Assembly (NCBI RefSeq): GCF_036850765.1
Contig: NC_089492.1
Span: 104,737,022-104,801,021 of the forward strand
Reading direction: 5' to 3'
From: Saccopteryx bilineata
Lineage: Eukaryota > Chordata > Mammalia > Chiroptera > Emballonuridae
DNA length: 64,000 bases
Shown here one piece after another: positions 1 to 11,343 of this stretch; positions within the stretch are counted from its first letter, which is position 1, and every line of letters begins with the position of its first letter. The notes below the pieces were generated by a model. It saw only the letters and a list, made by a program, of their open reading frames with translations. It ran no database searches and was not told where the DNA came from. A program made the translations under genes and the position numbers.

Positions 1-1983
1 CTAATAACCATTCAGTTAAGGAAAGTCATTTTAAATCCTGGACTGGAAATTGTGTTTTCAATAATATATCACCTACAAATTTTACTGTAATATAAACAAT
101 CCTGGAGAAGTTATATATTTTTCAACATGTTTAAAACTATGACTTAAGCTAACTTATAATTTGCCTTACATCAATATAAATTGTTACAGCTAATTCCATT
201 TTACAGATCTCTAGTAAGAGTTTTGCCTCAACACAATCTTCATCTTTCACATCCCAAATAGAATCAGTGTTTCTTGAAATACTATATATTTTTGACATTT
301 ATGTGTGCAATATATTACTGAATTAGTTAATGATTTATTTTCTTTTCAAATTTAGAAAAAGTAAACATTACTTGTATTCATAGAAATCTAATTATTGGTA
401 GATCACCTCCTTTTTCCACCTTTGAGCCTTTCCTGTTCTTATAGCCAGCATGACTTCTCTTAGGTTCCTTTGTATATAGTCAAGTTTAGAATATATAATT
501 TTTTTTTTTTTTTTTTTTGCTACTTCAAGACATTAGGTAAAGGGTTCATACTAGATGGTCAGTTAAATATATGTCAGCACAAATTTAAAGCTAGAGAAAG
601 TGCGAAAGAGGGAAAGTGTGTGTTTTGGTAGACCAGGAGGCCTTTCCCATCAATTTAAGCAACAGATGAGAATACTTCACAAATCTATAAAGATTATTGT
701 CTTAAATATTGCAGTAACTTAACACCCTTTTGTGAAGACCATAGCATTTAAATTAGAAACTTTGAGACTTTCTGGTTTACCTATATTTTATAGTTTTTGT
801 CTGAAATGTATAAGCTTTGGTTTAAACAGAGTTTATTTCAATATGTTAATGATACAGTCAAAATATTTATTGAAAAACAATGTAGTGTATTTTAATGTTA
901 TACCTGCCATTTTTTCCTTAAAGCACATTTCTTTTTCATTTAACTGCCAGTGCCATTGTCAAAATTTGTTCTTAATGTGTTGTACATTTCTTATTAAACT
1001 AAGTGCTTAATTTTTTAAAGTATTATGTTGCCATCATATAGTGTATAAAAATGTATAATTGCCAATTCATTGTAACTGTTATTTATTTTTAATGAAAGTT
1101 TAAGAATGCTGTTTGATTCAAGAAATTTGAATTATACTGTTTCCTTATCCTCTTTTCTTATGTAGCATAAAAATTGCCCTGAGTTTGAGTTTCAACTGCC
1201 AGTAGATGATCAGTCCAAGTGAACCACTTCTCAGTTGCCAATCTTTCCTCATATTAAAAGCAACTTAACAAATGTTTAGTTTTTGTATCTAATTCTCTGA
1301 TTATTAAAATGTTTATAAAGTTTATTTTTACCAAAGAGATGCAATTCATTATGATAAAGTATTGCAGAATAAACCTTGTTTTATAACATTTTTTTTTTGT
1401 ATTTTCTCTGTTCTTTTGGGATGGGTAGTATAGATGTAGGTGATTCATACTAGTATACCCACACGCACTTTCCATTTTAGTGTTACAAAGTTGGAATTAT
1501 ATACAAAAAAATTAAGTTTCAATTTCAAAATTTTTATACCCTGTTTTTTTTTAAGTATTGTTTTTCCTGGTTTTTGCATGTCATTTTAATTATTGATAGC
1601 TAAAGTAGTATTTAGTTAAATTATTCTCTTCCTGAAGTTTAACTTCTTTTCTAATTCCCATACATATATGAGGTATTTTGAAATACAACTAAGAAAAATT
1701 AAATAAAACAAAATTAAAATTATTGTAAAATAACAGTAATACCATATGTTTAAAAATTGAGACATCCGTTGTAAAATGAAATAATCTGCAACCAACATCT
1801 TGATTTTTATTTCCTCCCCTCATTTCCCTTTGAAGTTCTGCACTGATAAGTGGTATCTACATAGACTTGCTTATTTAAAATGAGTCAGGTGAGGTGGCCA
1901 TCTTGATTTTAAACCACCATGGCTTTCTTCCTAGTCCTCTTCCAAAACATCCCTTTGAAATACAAAGTCATTGAAAAATCATA
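1..1983. other. AT-rich unique sequence, no gene recognised
   Basis: No SINE, L1 or coding exon is recognisable here. The stretch is AT-rich, with a poly-T run near 499-519 and scattered AATAAA-like strings (for example near 1699). Short open frames look like chance. If human gene order (FOXN2 upstream of PPP1R21, same strand) holds, this could include or follow the FOXN2 3' UTR. That is synteny inference only; nothing coding for FOXN2 was seen. Confidence 0.3.
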
Positions 1984-2110
1984 GCCATTTGGTGGGTGAT
2001 GAACACACAATACAATATACAGGTGATGTATTATAGAATTGTACACTTGAGACCTATATAATCTTATTAACCAATGTTACCTCAATAAATTCAATAAATT
2101 TAAAATTATA
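1984..2110 (+). repeat. Retroelement 3'-end fragment, L1-like
   Basis: A block with the phrase TTGTACACTTGAGACC followed by AATAAATTCAATAAA and an A-rich end resembles a 3' terminal fragment commonly left by bat L1-type elements. A related A-rich end is seen at 14200-14270. The family assignment is from memory. Confidence 0.35.
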
Positions 2111-2482
2111 GTCATTAGAAGTCATGTATTTTATAAAAGAAAGCTTCTATTATGTTTACCATTTTCTAGGTCATACAAATTCTGAAGGGGAAAGATACTC
2201 AATTTTTAGAAAAATAAGATTATAATATGGGTTAAAAACATTAGTTTTTTTCCTCAAGAATTTCAGGACGTACTGATTTAAGTTTTTAAACTAGTTGCTA
2301 GCAAAAAGTGCAAAAACTTTGATGTAAAAGTGTTGAAAATCTTTAAGAATGAAAACAATTTCTAATCTTTACCTATTATGCTCCATTAATTTTTTTAAAA
2401 GATTTTATTTATTGATTTTAGAGAGAGAAAGGTAGGGAGGAAGGAGCTGTCAACTGAAAATTTAAATAACCATGTGCTACAC
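2111..2482. other. Unique AT-rich DNA with a SINE-tail scrap
   Basis: No gene is seen. Positions 2391-2450 look like a truncated minus-strand remnant of a design-A SINE: a T-rich run, GATTTTATTTATTGATTTTAGAG-type tail sequence and a purine run, with no tRNA head. Confidence 0.3.
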
Positions 2483-2493
2483 AGAATATAATT

Positions 2494-2496
<3 letters not shown>

Positions 2497-2529
<33 letters not shown>

Positions 2530-2697
2530 ATTTATTCATTTTAGAGAGGAGAGGGAGAGACAGAGAGAGGGGGGGGGGTAGGAGCTGGAAGAATCAACTC
2601 CCATATGTGCCTTGACCAGGCAAGCCCAGGGTTTTGAACCGGCGACCTCAGCATTTCCAGGTCAAGGCTTTATCCACTGCGCCACCACAGGTCAGGC
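2497..2697 (-). mobile_element. tRNA-derived SINE, design A
   Basis: A minus-strand SINE with a poly-T (antisense tail), a GA-rich run, then the complement of the B box and A box, ending in GGTCAGGC. It is flanked by a perfect 14-bp TSD AGAATATAATTCTT at 2483-2496 and 2698-2711, so the insertion is fairly young. Confidence 0.9.
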
Positions 2698-2711
2698 AGA
2701 ATATAATTCTT

Positions 2712-3389
2712 ATGGTTAAAGGTAGATTGTGTTCTAAAAGTTGTTTGCAAATATGTTGTTAAAAAGATAGCATTTGTCATTGGACTTTAAGGCAAGTTAT
2801 AAAGCCTTATTTATCTTGTAATGAATAAATAATCACCACTCCTTAACTGAAATGATTCTTACGAAAAAATTTTGTATAAATGGATTTATTTCCATTATAG
2901 ATTTACCTCAACCTTGAGATTTTGGTTCAAGTAAATACTTATAAATCATTCTTCTTGGGAAATTTTAATAAAATAAGAAACTAGAAGTTGGACAGAAACA
3001 AGGGATTGTAGAAAATACTAACAGGAGATTTAAGAACCTGAAGCAAAATTGCTATCTAGTGGTTGAGAATTCAAAGGTAGAGACTACAGCGAGATTAAAG
3101 AACTCTGCAATTTAACTAAATTGATATGATAATCTTGTATATTGGTAATCTTGTATATCAGGAGAAACTGAGGAAAAAGTTCCACACCTTTGGTGAACTG
3201 AGCATCTTTACATTCAATCATTGGGCTTTAAGTATTGGACATAAAATATGCATTGTGAAGCAAAAATAGACCATTACTCTCTTAAAAATGTAAATGAAAT
3301 TGTGAGTTGTCATTGCATTGAGAAGGCAGGGAGCTCTGAAAACATGTAACATTGAATCTAGGGTTTTAGAGAAGGCTATCCTGAGGAAT
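2712..3389. other. Intergenic unique DNA
   Basis: An AT-rich stretch between a SINE and an L1. No exon, RNA gene or recognisable repeat was identified. Confidence 0.3.
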
Positions 3390-3974
3390 GATGTAAGCCA
3401 AGTTTGTTTTTTTCCAATTTTATTTAGACAATTTTAACAGGGTGGTATTGATAAATTATAGTACATAACATCTCCAAATCATTTTGACATTTGATTATGT
3501 TGTATACCCATCACTCAAAGTCAAATTGTCCTCCATCAGTTCTTATTTGGTTTCCTTTATGCCCACCCCCTCCCTCTCCTCCCTTCCCTTTTCCCTGGTA
3601 ACCACCACACTCTTGTCCATGTCCATGAGTCTCAATTTTGTTTCCCACCTATGTATAGAATCATACAGTTCTTAGTTTTTTCTGATTTACTTATTTCATT
3701 CAGTATAATGTTATCAAGGTCCATCCATGTTGTCGTAAATGATCCTATGTCATCATTTCTTATGGCTGAATAGTATTCCATACTATATATGTACCACATC
3801 TTCTTTATCCAGTCATGTATTGAAGGGCTTTTTGGTTGTTTCCATGTCTTGGCCACTGTGAACAATGCTGCAATTAACATGGGGCTGCATGTGTCTTTAT
3901 GTACCAATGTTTTTTAGTTTTGGGGGTATATACCCAGTAGAGGGATTGCTGGGTCATATGGTAGTTCTATTCTT

Positions 3975-4362
3975 TTTTTTTTTCTTTTTTCTTTTTTTTT
4001 TTTTTTTTTGTATTTTTCTGAAGTTGGAAATGGGGAGGCAGTCAGACTCCCGCATGCGCCCAACCGGGATCCACCCGGCATGCCCACCAAGGGGCGATAC
4101 TCTGCCCATCTGGGGCGTCGCTCTGCCACAACCAGAGCCATTCTAGTGCCTGAGGCAGAGGCCACAGAGCCATCCTCAGCGCCCGGGCAAACTTTGCTCC
4201 AATGGAGCCTTGGCTGCAGGAGGGCAAGAGACAGAGAGGAAGGAGAGGGGAAGGGGTGGAGAAGCAGATGGGTGCTTCTCCTGTGTGCCCTGGCTGGGAA
4301 TCGAACCCGGGACTCCTGCACGCCAGGCCGACGCTCTACCACTGAGCCAACTGGCCAGGGCC
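3975..4362 (-). mobile_element. tRNA-derived SINE, design B, nested in L1
   Basis: A long-bodied SINE on the minus strand with a poly-T/C antisense tail at 3975-4009, a body with CCACCAAGGGGCGAT at 4084-4098, and a tRNA-like head at the right end (complement of the B box near 4299-4309, ending CCAGGGCC). TSD GGTAGTTCTATTCTT at 3960-3974 and 4363-4377 is perfect. It interrupts the L1, so it is younger. Confidence 0.92.
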
Positions 4363-4542
4363 GGTAGTTCTATTCTTAATTTTTTGAGGAACCACCATAC
4401 TTTCTTCCAAAATGGTTGTACTACTTTACATTCCCACCAACAGTAAATGAGGATTCCTTTTTCTCCATAGCCTCTCCAACTTGTTATTACCTGTCTTGTT
4501 GGTAATAGCTAATCTAACAGGCGTGAGGTGGTATCTTGTAGT

Positions 4543-4753
4543 GTTTTTTGTTTGTTTGTTTGTTTCTTCTTTTTTTTTCTTTATTCATTTTTAGAGAGGA
4601 GAGAGAGAGGGAGAGAGAAAGAGAGAGAAGGGGGGAGGAGCTAGAAGCATCAACTCCCATTTGTGCCTTGACCAGGCAAGCCCAGGGTTTCGAACCGGCG
4701 ACTTCAGCATTTCCAGGTCGACGCGTTATCCACTGCACCACCACAGGTCAGGC
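4543..4753 (-). mobile_element. tRNA-derived SINE, design A, nested in L1
   Basis: A T-rich antisense tail with TTTG repeats, a GA-rich run, then the tRNA-like head ending GGTCAGGC. TSD GGTATCTTGTAGT at 4530-4542 and 4754-4766. Removing it restores L1 sequence. Confidence 0.92.
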
Positions 4754-5962
4754 GGTATCTTGTAGTTTTGATTTGCATTCCTCTAATAACTAATGAAGAT
4801 GAGCATCTTTTCATATATCTATTGGCCATTTGTATTTCTTCCTGGAAGAGGGTCTGTACATGTCCTCTTCCCATTTTTTTATTGGATTGTTTGCTTCTTT
4901 GTTGTTGAGTTTTGTGAGTTCTTTGCATATTTTGGATATTAGGCCTTTATCTGAGCTGTTGTTTGAAAATATCTTCCTTTTAGTTGGCTGTCTGTTTTGT
5001 TGTCAGTTTCTTTTGCTGAGCAAAAGCTTCTTAGTCTGATGTGGTCCCATTCATTTATCTTTGCCTTCACTTCCCTTGCCTTTGGAGTCAAATTCATAAA
5101 GTGCTCTTTATGGCCAACGTCCATAAGTTTAGTACCTATGTTTTATTCTATGTAATTTATTGTTTCAGGTCTTATATTTAGGTCTTTGATCCATTTTGAA
5201 TTAATTTTGGTACAAGGGGACAAACTGTAGTCAAATTTAATTTTTTTTGCATGTGGCTTTCCAGTTTTCCCAGAAGCATTTATTGAAGAGGCTTTCTTTT
5301 CTCCATTGTGTGTTCTTGGCTCCTTTATCAGAGATTATTTGACTATATATATGTGGTTTTATTTCTGGGCTCTCGATTCTGTTCCATTGGTCTGAGTGTC
5401 TATTTTTCTGCCATGCTATTTTGATTATCGTGGCCCTATAATATAATGTAAAGTCAGGTATTGCAATGCTTCCAGCTTTGTTCTTTTTCCTTAGGATTAC
5501 TTTGGCTATTCAGGGTTTTTATAGTTTCATATAAACCTGATGGTTTTTGTTCCATTTCTTTAAAAAAATGTCATTGGAATTTTGATGGGAATTGCATTAA
5601 ATTTGTATATCGCTTTGGGTAATATGGTCATTTTGACTATATTTATTTTTCCTGTCCAAGAACAAGAAATATTTTTTCATTTCATTGTATCTTTTTCGAT
5701 TTCCCTTAACAGTGCTTTGTAGTTTTCATTATATAGGTCCTTTACATTCTTTGTTATGTTTATGCCTAGGTATTTTTTGTTGTTGTTGCAACCGTAAAAG
5801 GGATTAATTTTTTGAGTTTGTTTTCTGATATTTCATTGTTGATATATAGGAAGGCAATAGACTTCTGTATATTAATTTTGTATCCTGTGATGTAAGCCAA
5901 GTTCTTAAAGAAACAGTTTTTAACTTGGGAATAGAAAGTGTTTGTGGCAAAAAGGCACCAGG

Positions 5963-6599
5963 TGTCAGGCCTCAGTTCAGCAACCTCGATACTTGAGTTC
6001 TGGCTGAGAAAGAATTCAGAGGCAAGACTCAAACTAGAAGAGAAAGTTATTTAGGAAATCACAGAGGTAGAAGAACTGAGTGGTAGAAGGAATGGGCTCA
6101 GAAATCAAGTTGTAAAAGAAGGGTTCTTGGACCTTTGGGGAGGTGGAGAGAAAGAGAGATGGAGAGACCAAAGAGGGAGGTAAGGCATGGGCATGGTCCT
6201 GAAAAGAGAGAGCATGTGCGGGATCCCTGTCTTAAGGGCTTTTACTGAAGGTCTTGGGAGGATCTCAGTAGAATAGTCATCAGCTTTCCAGGCGTGTCCC
6301 CTCAGCATTGTGGCCTCTACTGATTGGTTGGCTCCAGGGGGCCACTGGTCAGTGCAGCTGGTCCTGATGTCAGCTCTGGCATTGCTCCACCTGATTTTGC
6401 TGCTTCTCTGGCCCTGGAGCTGAAACACCCACGGAGACCTAGATGTCATCTCCACAGGTAATGCTTAAAGGAGTGGTTGAGCAAGGGCTTGTAGGTTTGC
6501 CCGTTGCTAGGCACCCCCGGCTCTCTGCCATGGTGGCCCTCTCTCTGCCCCTGGCCTGTTGTTTCTGCTCTGCTCATGCCTATCTAACTGCCTACTACA
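5963..6599 (-). mobile_element. Endogenous retrovirus LTR (probable solo LTR)
   Basis: About 637 bp with TG...CA type ends (TGTCAGGCCT at the left, GCCTACTACA at the right). Read on the minus strand, the right portion looks like a U5 end: a stretch with GAATTCTTTCTCAGCC near 5993-6016 and a GGCCTGACA terminus, typical of class I ERV LTRs. No internal viral gene was recognised on either side, and no clean TSD was found, so the boundaries are approximate. Confidence 0.55.
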
Positions 6600-6829
6600 A
6601 AAGTATGGCAAATTGTTCTGAGGGGTTGGGGAGGAGGGTACAATTCACTAAGATCCCTGTGATAGGGGAAAACATGAGATTTTCAGCAAACTAAAAAGCT
6701 GGTGGGGCTACAAAACAAAGAGCTGGAGTCAGATTTTGCAAAACCATGTGAATCATAGGTTTGGGCTTTTAAGTACCTAGACAAGCTACTGGTGTATACG
6801 CAGTTTGAGAGATTACCCTGACACTTTGG
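6600..6829. other. Unassigned sequence beside the LTR
   Basis: No recognised repeat or exon. It could be residual ERV flank or unique DNA. Confidence 0.25.
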
Positions 6830-7462
6830 CTTGCAGCCAAATGGAGTGACAGGACCAGACAAACTCCTCTATAAACTAGAAAACTGGACAAAACACTATG
6901 AAGCAACATGTTGACAAGCTCAAAGAGAGTGATATAACTCTAGACAGGTTAATTAATGGGAAAACCCCCCACAAATTATCAAAATCAAAAATGAAAAGAC
7001 ATAGGACTAATACTACATATATTAAAAGGGTAATAAAAGAATATGAAGAACTTTATGCCAATAAATTCAACAACTCAAAACAAACATTTCTTAAAAGACA
7101 TATTACTAGACCTAAATCAAGAAGCAGAAATCTGAATAATTTTGTGCTTATTTTCATTGAATTGAGAATTCTTAGTAATTAAAAACCTTTCAACAAGATG
7201 CAACCCTAAAAGTACAATTCATGAAAGAAAAATTAATAAGTTAGACTTCATTAATGTAAAAGCTTCCGTACTGTGAAAGTTACTGTTAAGAGAATGAGAA
7301 AACAAGCCACCGCCTGGGGGTAAATATTTGCAAAACACATAGCAAAAAACAAACAAACAAGGGGTAAATATTTGCAAAACACCTAGCAAAAAAAATAATA
7401 AAACAAGAACTAGTATCAAAAATATACAAAAAAACCCTTAAAAGTCAACAATAAAAAAACAC
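6830..7462 (+). repeat. Old LINE-1 fragment, sense orientation
   Basis: Decayed L1-like coding sequence reads on the + strand, for example a segment near 7020-7080 resembling the L1 ORF2 stretch around IIKEYYEQLYANKFDN. A near-repeat of 30-35 bp (TAAATATTTGCAAAACAC) occurs at about 7321-7338 and 7363-7380. The boundaries are approximate. Confidence 0.55.
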
Positions 7463-7468
7463 AAATTT

Positions 7469-7660
7469 GCCTGACTCGTGGTGGTACAGTGGATAAAGCA
7501 TCAACCTGGAATGCCCAGGTCACTGGTTCAAATCCCTGGGCTTGCTGGGTCAGGGCACATACAGAAAGGAACTTCTACTGGTTAATGCTTCCCACTTCTT
7601 CCCCCTCTTTCTCTCTCCCTCTTTCTCTCTGCCCTCTCTCTAAAAGTCAATGAAAATAAA
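7469..7660 (+). mobile_element. tRNA-derived SINE, design A, diverged
   Basis: It begins GCCTGACTCGTGGTGG with a recognisable A box and B box (GGTTCAAATCC), then a CT-rich run and an A-rich tail. A short TSD (CAAATT) is visible on both sides. It is more diverged than most design-A copies in the window. Confidence 0.8.
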
Positions 7661-7670
7661 AACAAATTCA

Positions 7671-8023
7671 ATTTTTTTTTAATTTTATTTTTTACAGAGA
7701 CAGAGAGTGAGTCAGAGAGAGGGATAGACAAGGACAGACAGACAGAAACGGAAAGAGATGAGAAGCATCAATCATTAGTTTTTCATTGCGCGTTTTAACA
7801 CCTTAGTTGTTCATTGATTGCTTTCTCATATGTGCCTTGACCGCGAGCCTTCAGCAGACTGAGTAGCCCCTTGCTGGAGCCAGCCACCTTGGGTTCAAGC
7901 TGGTGGGTTTTTTGCTCAAACCATATGAGCCTGCGCTCAAGCTGGCAACCTTGGGGTCTCAAACCTGGGTCCTCTGCATCCCAGTCCGATGCTCTATCCA
8001 CTGCGCGACCGCCTGGTCAGGCC
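7671..8023 (-). mobile_element. tRNA-derived SINE, design C, inserted at the tail of another SINE
   Basis: A poly-T antisense tail, a body containing GATGAGAAGCATCAATCATT and a CAAGCTGG-rich middle, then the tRNA-like head ending GGTCAGGCC. The short TSD AAATTCA is at 7664-7670 and 8024-8030. It sits tail to tail with the SINE at 7469-7660. Confidence 0.88.
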
Positions 8024-8236
8024 AAATTCAAATTTTAAAATGGGCAAAATATCTGAACAGACACCAAAGAAGATAAACAGATGGCAAATAAGGATAGATA
8101 ATGTAAACATGTTCAACATTATACAGTGTGTCCATAAAGTCATGGTGCACTTTTGACTGGTCACAGGAAAGCAACAAAAGATGATAGAAATGTGAAATCT
8201 GCACCAAATAAAAGGAAAACTCTCCCAGTTTCATAC

Positions 8237-8560
8237 CTATTCAGTGCAGTTCGATGTGGGCTCATGCACAGATTTTTTAGGGCTCCTTAAGTAGCTATCC
8301 GGTATAGCCTCTACAGACTCGTCACTGACTGATGGCCTACCAGAATGGGGTTTCTCCACCAAACTGCCGGTTTCCTTCAACTGCTTATCCCACCAAGTTA
8401 TGTTATTCCTACGTGGTGGCGCTTCGTTATAAACACACCGATATTCACGTTGCACTTTGGTCACAGATTCGAATTTAGCGAGCCACAGAACACATTGAAC
8501 TTTCCTCTGTACCATCCACATCTCAACTGGCATGACTGTGAGCTGCTCCGCTGTATACAT
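8237..8560 (-). pseudogene. N-terminal helix-turn-helix part of a mariner-type transposase
   Basis: A 107-residue open frame starting MYTAEQLTVMPVEMW. Residues about 5-60 match the pattern of the transposase-linked HTH domain listed as DUF4817 in Pfam, as I recall it (aromatic start, VxxVQREYR, then an xxWWDKQLKETGSLVEK segment). Residues 60-105 (GRPSVSDESVEAI...SPKKSVHEPT) resemble the linker toward a second HTH. The DDE/D catalytic domain is deleted, so the product could bind DNA at most. It lies inside an element with long inverted repeats, which supports the assignment. Confidence 0.75.
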
Positions 8561-8634
8561 GGTGTTACGTCATCATCTGCACATGTGCACATGCTGCCAC
8601 ATCATCCTACAGAAACTGGGAGGGTTTTTCTTTT

Positions 8635-8693
8635 TTTTTTTTTTTTTTTTTTAATAATTTTTTTTCTTTTTTTATTTATTCATTTTTAGAGAG

Positions 8694-8744
<51 letters not shown>

Positions 8745-8869
8745 AGGGGGGAGGAGTTGGAAGCATCAACTCCCATATGTGCCTTGACCAGGCAAGCCCA
8801 GGGTTTCGAACCGGCGACCTCAGTATTTCCAGGTCGACGCTTTATCCACTGCGCTACCACAGGTTAGGC
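8635..8869 (-). mobile_element. tRNA-derived SINE, design A, nested in the mariner element
   Basis: A T-rich antisense tail, a long GA run (8690-8745) and a tRNA-like head ending GGTTAGGC. TSD GGGTTTTTCTTTT at 8622-8634 and 8870-8882. Its excision restores the mariner inverted repeat. Confidence 0.92.
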
Positions 8870-9485
8870 GGGTTTTTCTTTTATTTGGTGCAGATTTCAC
8901 ATTTCTATCGTCTTTTGTTGCTTTCCTGTGACCGATCAAAAGTGCACCATGACTTTACAGACACACTGTATATCATTAGGGAAATGCCAATTAAAAAAAA
9001 CATATGGCATTACAGTATATACCTATGTAAAGGCTGAAATTCTCAACATTGACAACATGAGATGCTTGTAAGAATGTGCAGCAATTAAGAACTCTCATTC
9101 TTGCTGGTGGGAATGGAAAAGGATACAGCCTCTTTAGAAGACAGGTTGGTCATTTCTTACAAAACTAAACATATTCTTACTGTATGATCCAGCATCATGC
9201 TCCCTCATATTTCACCTGAATGAGTTGAATATTTAGGTCCACACAAAAACCTGTGCACAATTGTTATAGAAGCTTTACTTTGCCAAAACTTGGAAGCAAC
9301 CAAGATGTCCTTTAATATGTGAATGGATAAAAAGCTATTACATCCATACAGTGGAATATTATTCAGCCATAAAAAGAAATGTCTATTAACATTTCTGCAT
9401 GGGTGATATATAAATGAACAAGTATATGAAAAATGCTGAACATCACTCATTCTTAAGTAAATGCAAATCCAAACCACAATGACAG

Positions 9486-9890
9486 CCTGACGCAATGATA
9501 GGTGGCACAGTGGATAGAGTGTTGGACAGGGACTCAGAGGACCCAGGTTTGAAACCCCGAGGTTGCTGGCTTGAGCTTGGACTCACCAGCTTGAGCATGG
9601 GGTTGCTGGCTTGAGTGTGGGATCATAGACATGACCCCATGGTCGCTGGCTTGAGCCCACGGTCACTGGCTTGAGCCCAAGGTCTCTGGCTTGAGCAAGA
9701 GGTCACTCACTTTGCTGTAGTCCTCCCCTTACCCCCGGATCAAGGCACATATGAGAAAGCAATCACTGAACAACTACGGTGCCGCAACAAAGAATTGATG
9801 CTTCTCATCTCACTCTCTGTCTGTTCCTATCTATCCCTCTCTCTGTCTCTCTCTCTGTCTCAGTCACACACACACAAAAACAGAAAACCA
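9486..9890 (+). mobile_element. tRNA-derived SINE, design C, with expanded body
   Basis: The tRNA-like head (GGTGGCACAGTGGATAGAG, then GGTTTGAAACC) is followed by at least six near-copies of a CTGGCTTGAGC unit between about 9569 and 9697, a GTCAAGGCAC-like segment, a CT-rich stretch and a CACACA/A-rich tail. The number of CTGGCTTGAGC units is higher than in the other design-C copies here. Confidence 0.85.
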
Positions 9891-10006
9891 TGAGATAACC
9901 TATCACTTCACACAAGGATGTGGAAATATTGGAACACCTGCACACTGTTGGTAGAAATGTAAAATGGTGCAGCTACGATGGAAAGTATATAAAAGTTCCT
10001 AAAGAA

Positions 10007-10210
10007 GTGGCCTGACCTGTGGTGGCGCAGTGGGATCAAGCATCGACCTGGAACACTGAGGTTGCTGGTTCGAAACCCTGGGCTTGCCTGGTCAAGGCAC
10101 ATATGGGAGTTGATGCTTCCTGCTCCTTCTCTCTCACTCTCTCTCTCTCTCCCTCTCCCCTCTCTCTAAAAATCAATAAATAAAATATTTTTTAAAATTT
10201 TAAAAAAAAA
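10007..10210 (+). mobile_element. tRNA-derived SINE, design A
   Basis: A head with GGTGGCGCAGTGGG and GGTTCGAAACC, a CT-rich run, and an AATAAATAAAA tail. TSD TTCCTAAAGAA at 9996-10006 and 10211-10221 is perfect. Confidence 0.93.
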
Positions 10211-11038
10211 TTCCTAAAGAAATTAAAGTAAAATGATCCAGGAATTATAGTTCTGGGTATACACCCAAAAGAATTGAAAACAGTGTCTCAAAAAGATATG
10301 TGTACATTCATGTTCATTGCTGCATTATTCACAATAGCAAAAAGGGAAGCAATTTGGTTCCATTGACAGATAAATGGATAAAGAAAATACATTACAATGA
10401 AATATTCAGTCTTGAAAAGGTAGAAAATTTTAACACATACTATAACACAGATGAACCTTGAGGGTATTATGCTAAGAGAAATAAGCCAGCCACAAGGAGA
10501 AAAATACTTTATAACTCCATTTATGTGAAGTACCTAGAGTAGTCTAACTGATAGAGACTGAAAGTGAAAGAGTGGTTGCCAGAAGCTGGAGGAAGAGGGA
10601 AGTGGGGATCTTTTAATGAGCATAAAGTTTGAGTTTTGCAAGATGGAAAGAGTTCTGGAGATGGAGATGGGTTGCACAACAGTGTGAATGTACTTAATAC
10701 TACTATACTACTGAACTGTGCACTTAAAAGGTAAAATGGTAAATTTTATGTTATGTATCTCATCACAATTAAAAAGGAGAAAGGAAGGAAGGAAGGAGAA
10801 AGAGAGAGAGAAGCTATAAAGCCACAAAAACATGGAAGAAACTTAAATGCATATTGCTAAGTGAAAGAAGCCAGTCTGAAAAAGCTACATACTGTGATTA
10901 ATTCCAAATATATGACATTCTGGGAAAAACAAAATGATGGAGACAGTAAAGAAAAATCAGAGATGGTCAGGAATTTCAGGGGAGGGACAGATGAATTGGA
11001 GCATGGAGGGTTATTAGGACACTGAAAATACTCTAAAG

Positions 11039-11335
11039 CAGTGGTCCCCAACCTTTTTTGGGCCACAGACCGGTTTAATGTCAGAAAATATTTTCACGGA
11101 CTGGCCTTTAGGGTGGGACGGATAAATGTATCACGTGACCGAGACAAGCATCAAGAGTGAGTCTTAGACGGATGTAACACAGGGAATCTGGTCATTTTTA
11201 AAAAATAAAACATTGTTCAGACTTAAATATAAATAAAACGGAAATAATGTAAGTTATTTATTCTTTCTTTGTGGACCGGTACCAGATGGCCCACAGACCA
11301 GTACCGGTCCGCAGCCTGGGGGTTGGGGACCACTG
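11039..11335. mobile_element. Non-autonomous hAT element (MITE)
   Basis: 297 bp with 15-bp inverted ends (CAGTGGTCCCCAACC and its exact complement) and a perfect 8-bp TSD CTCTAAAG at 11031-11038 and 11336-11343, the hAT hallmark. No coding capacity. Subterminal ACCGGT motifs occur on both sides (near 11070 and 11276-11310), a likely transposase-recognition pattern. Confidence 0.92.
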
Positions 11336-11343
11336 CTCTAAAG

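Larger units (their letters stand above)
3405..5888 (-). mobile_element. 5'-truncated LINE-1
   Basis: The antisense of the L1 3' UTR and of the ORF2 C-terminal half reads left to right, including the stretch for the conserved MEYYSAIRNDD region (3632-3907, minus) and the [17 protein letters not shown] region (4939-5124, minus). A perfect 15-bp TSD GATGTAAGCCAAGTT at 3390-3404 and 5889-5903 fixes both ends. The copy is 5'-truncated and full of stops and frameshifts. It was later hit by two SINEs (3975-4362 and 4543-4753). It is closely related to the longer L1 at 16209-24008. Confidence 0.93.
8124..8968 (-). mobile_element. Tc1/mariner-type DNA transposon, internally deleted
   Basis: The element is bounded by TA dinucleotides (8122-8123 and 8969-8970) and long inverted repeats of about 90-100 bp. 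The left end is CAGTGTGTCCATAAAGTC and the right end is its near reverse complement. A minus-strand open frame (8237-8560) keeps the N-terminal DNA-binding part of a transposase, and no catalytic domain remains. A younger design-A SINE (8635-8869) lies inside the right arm. Confidence 0.88.
8971..11030 (+). repeat. Old LINE-1 fragments, sense orientation
   Basis: Decayed ORF2 C-terminal and 3'-UTR-like L1 sequence, for example the stretch at 9334-9380 corresponding to the conserved end of ORF2 (GGAATATTATTCAGCCAT) and a related unit again at 10270-10440. Similar parts recur, so at least two L1 copies or a rearranged one are present. They are interrupted by SINEs at 9486-9890 and 10007-10210. 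A GGAA repeat lies at about 10783-10798. Confidence 0.65.

Noticed and set aside
1..1983. FOXN2 3' UTR
   Set aside because: Only synteny suggests it; no FOXN2 coding sequence or distinctive UTR element could be identified, so it is not called as a gene feature.
4278..4362. tRNA genes suggested by intact A and B boxes
   Set aside because: These boxes are the promoter heads of SINEs with bodies, tails and TSDs, here and at all other copies.
3914..4367. Open frames of up to 142 codons on both strands
   Set aside because: They lie wholly in a design-B SINE plus L1 flank; the same peptides recur at every design-B copy (28020-28464, 37358-37692, 59094-59684).
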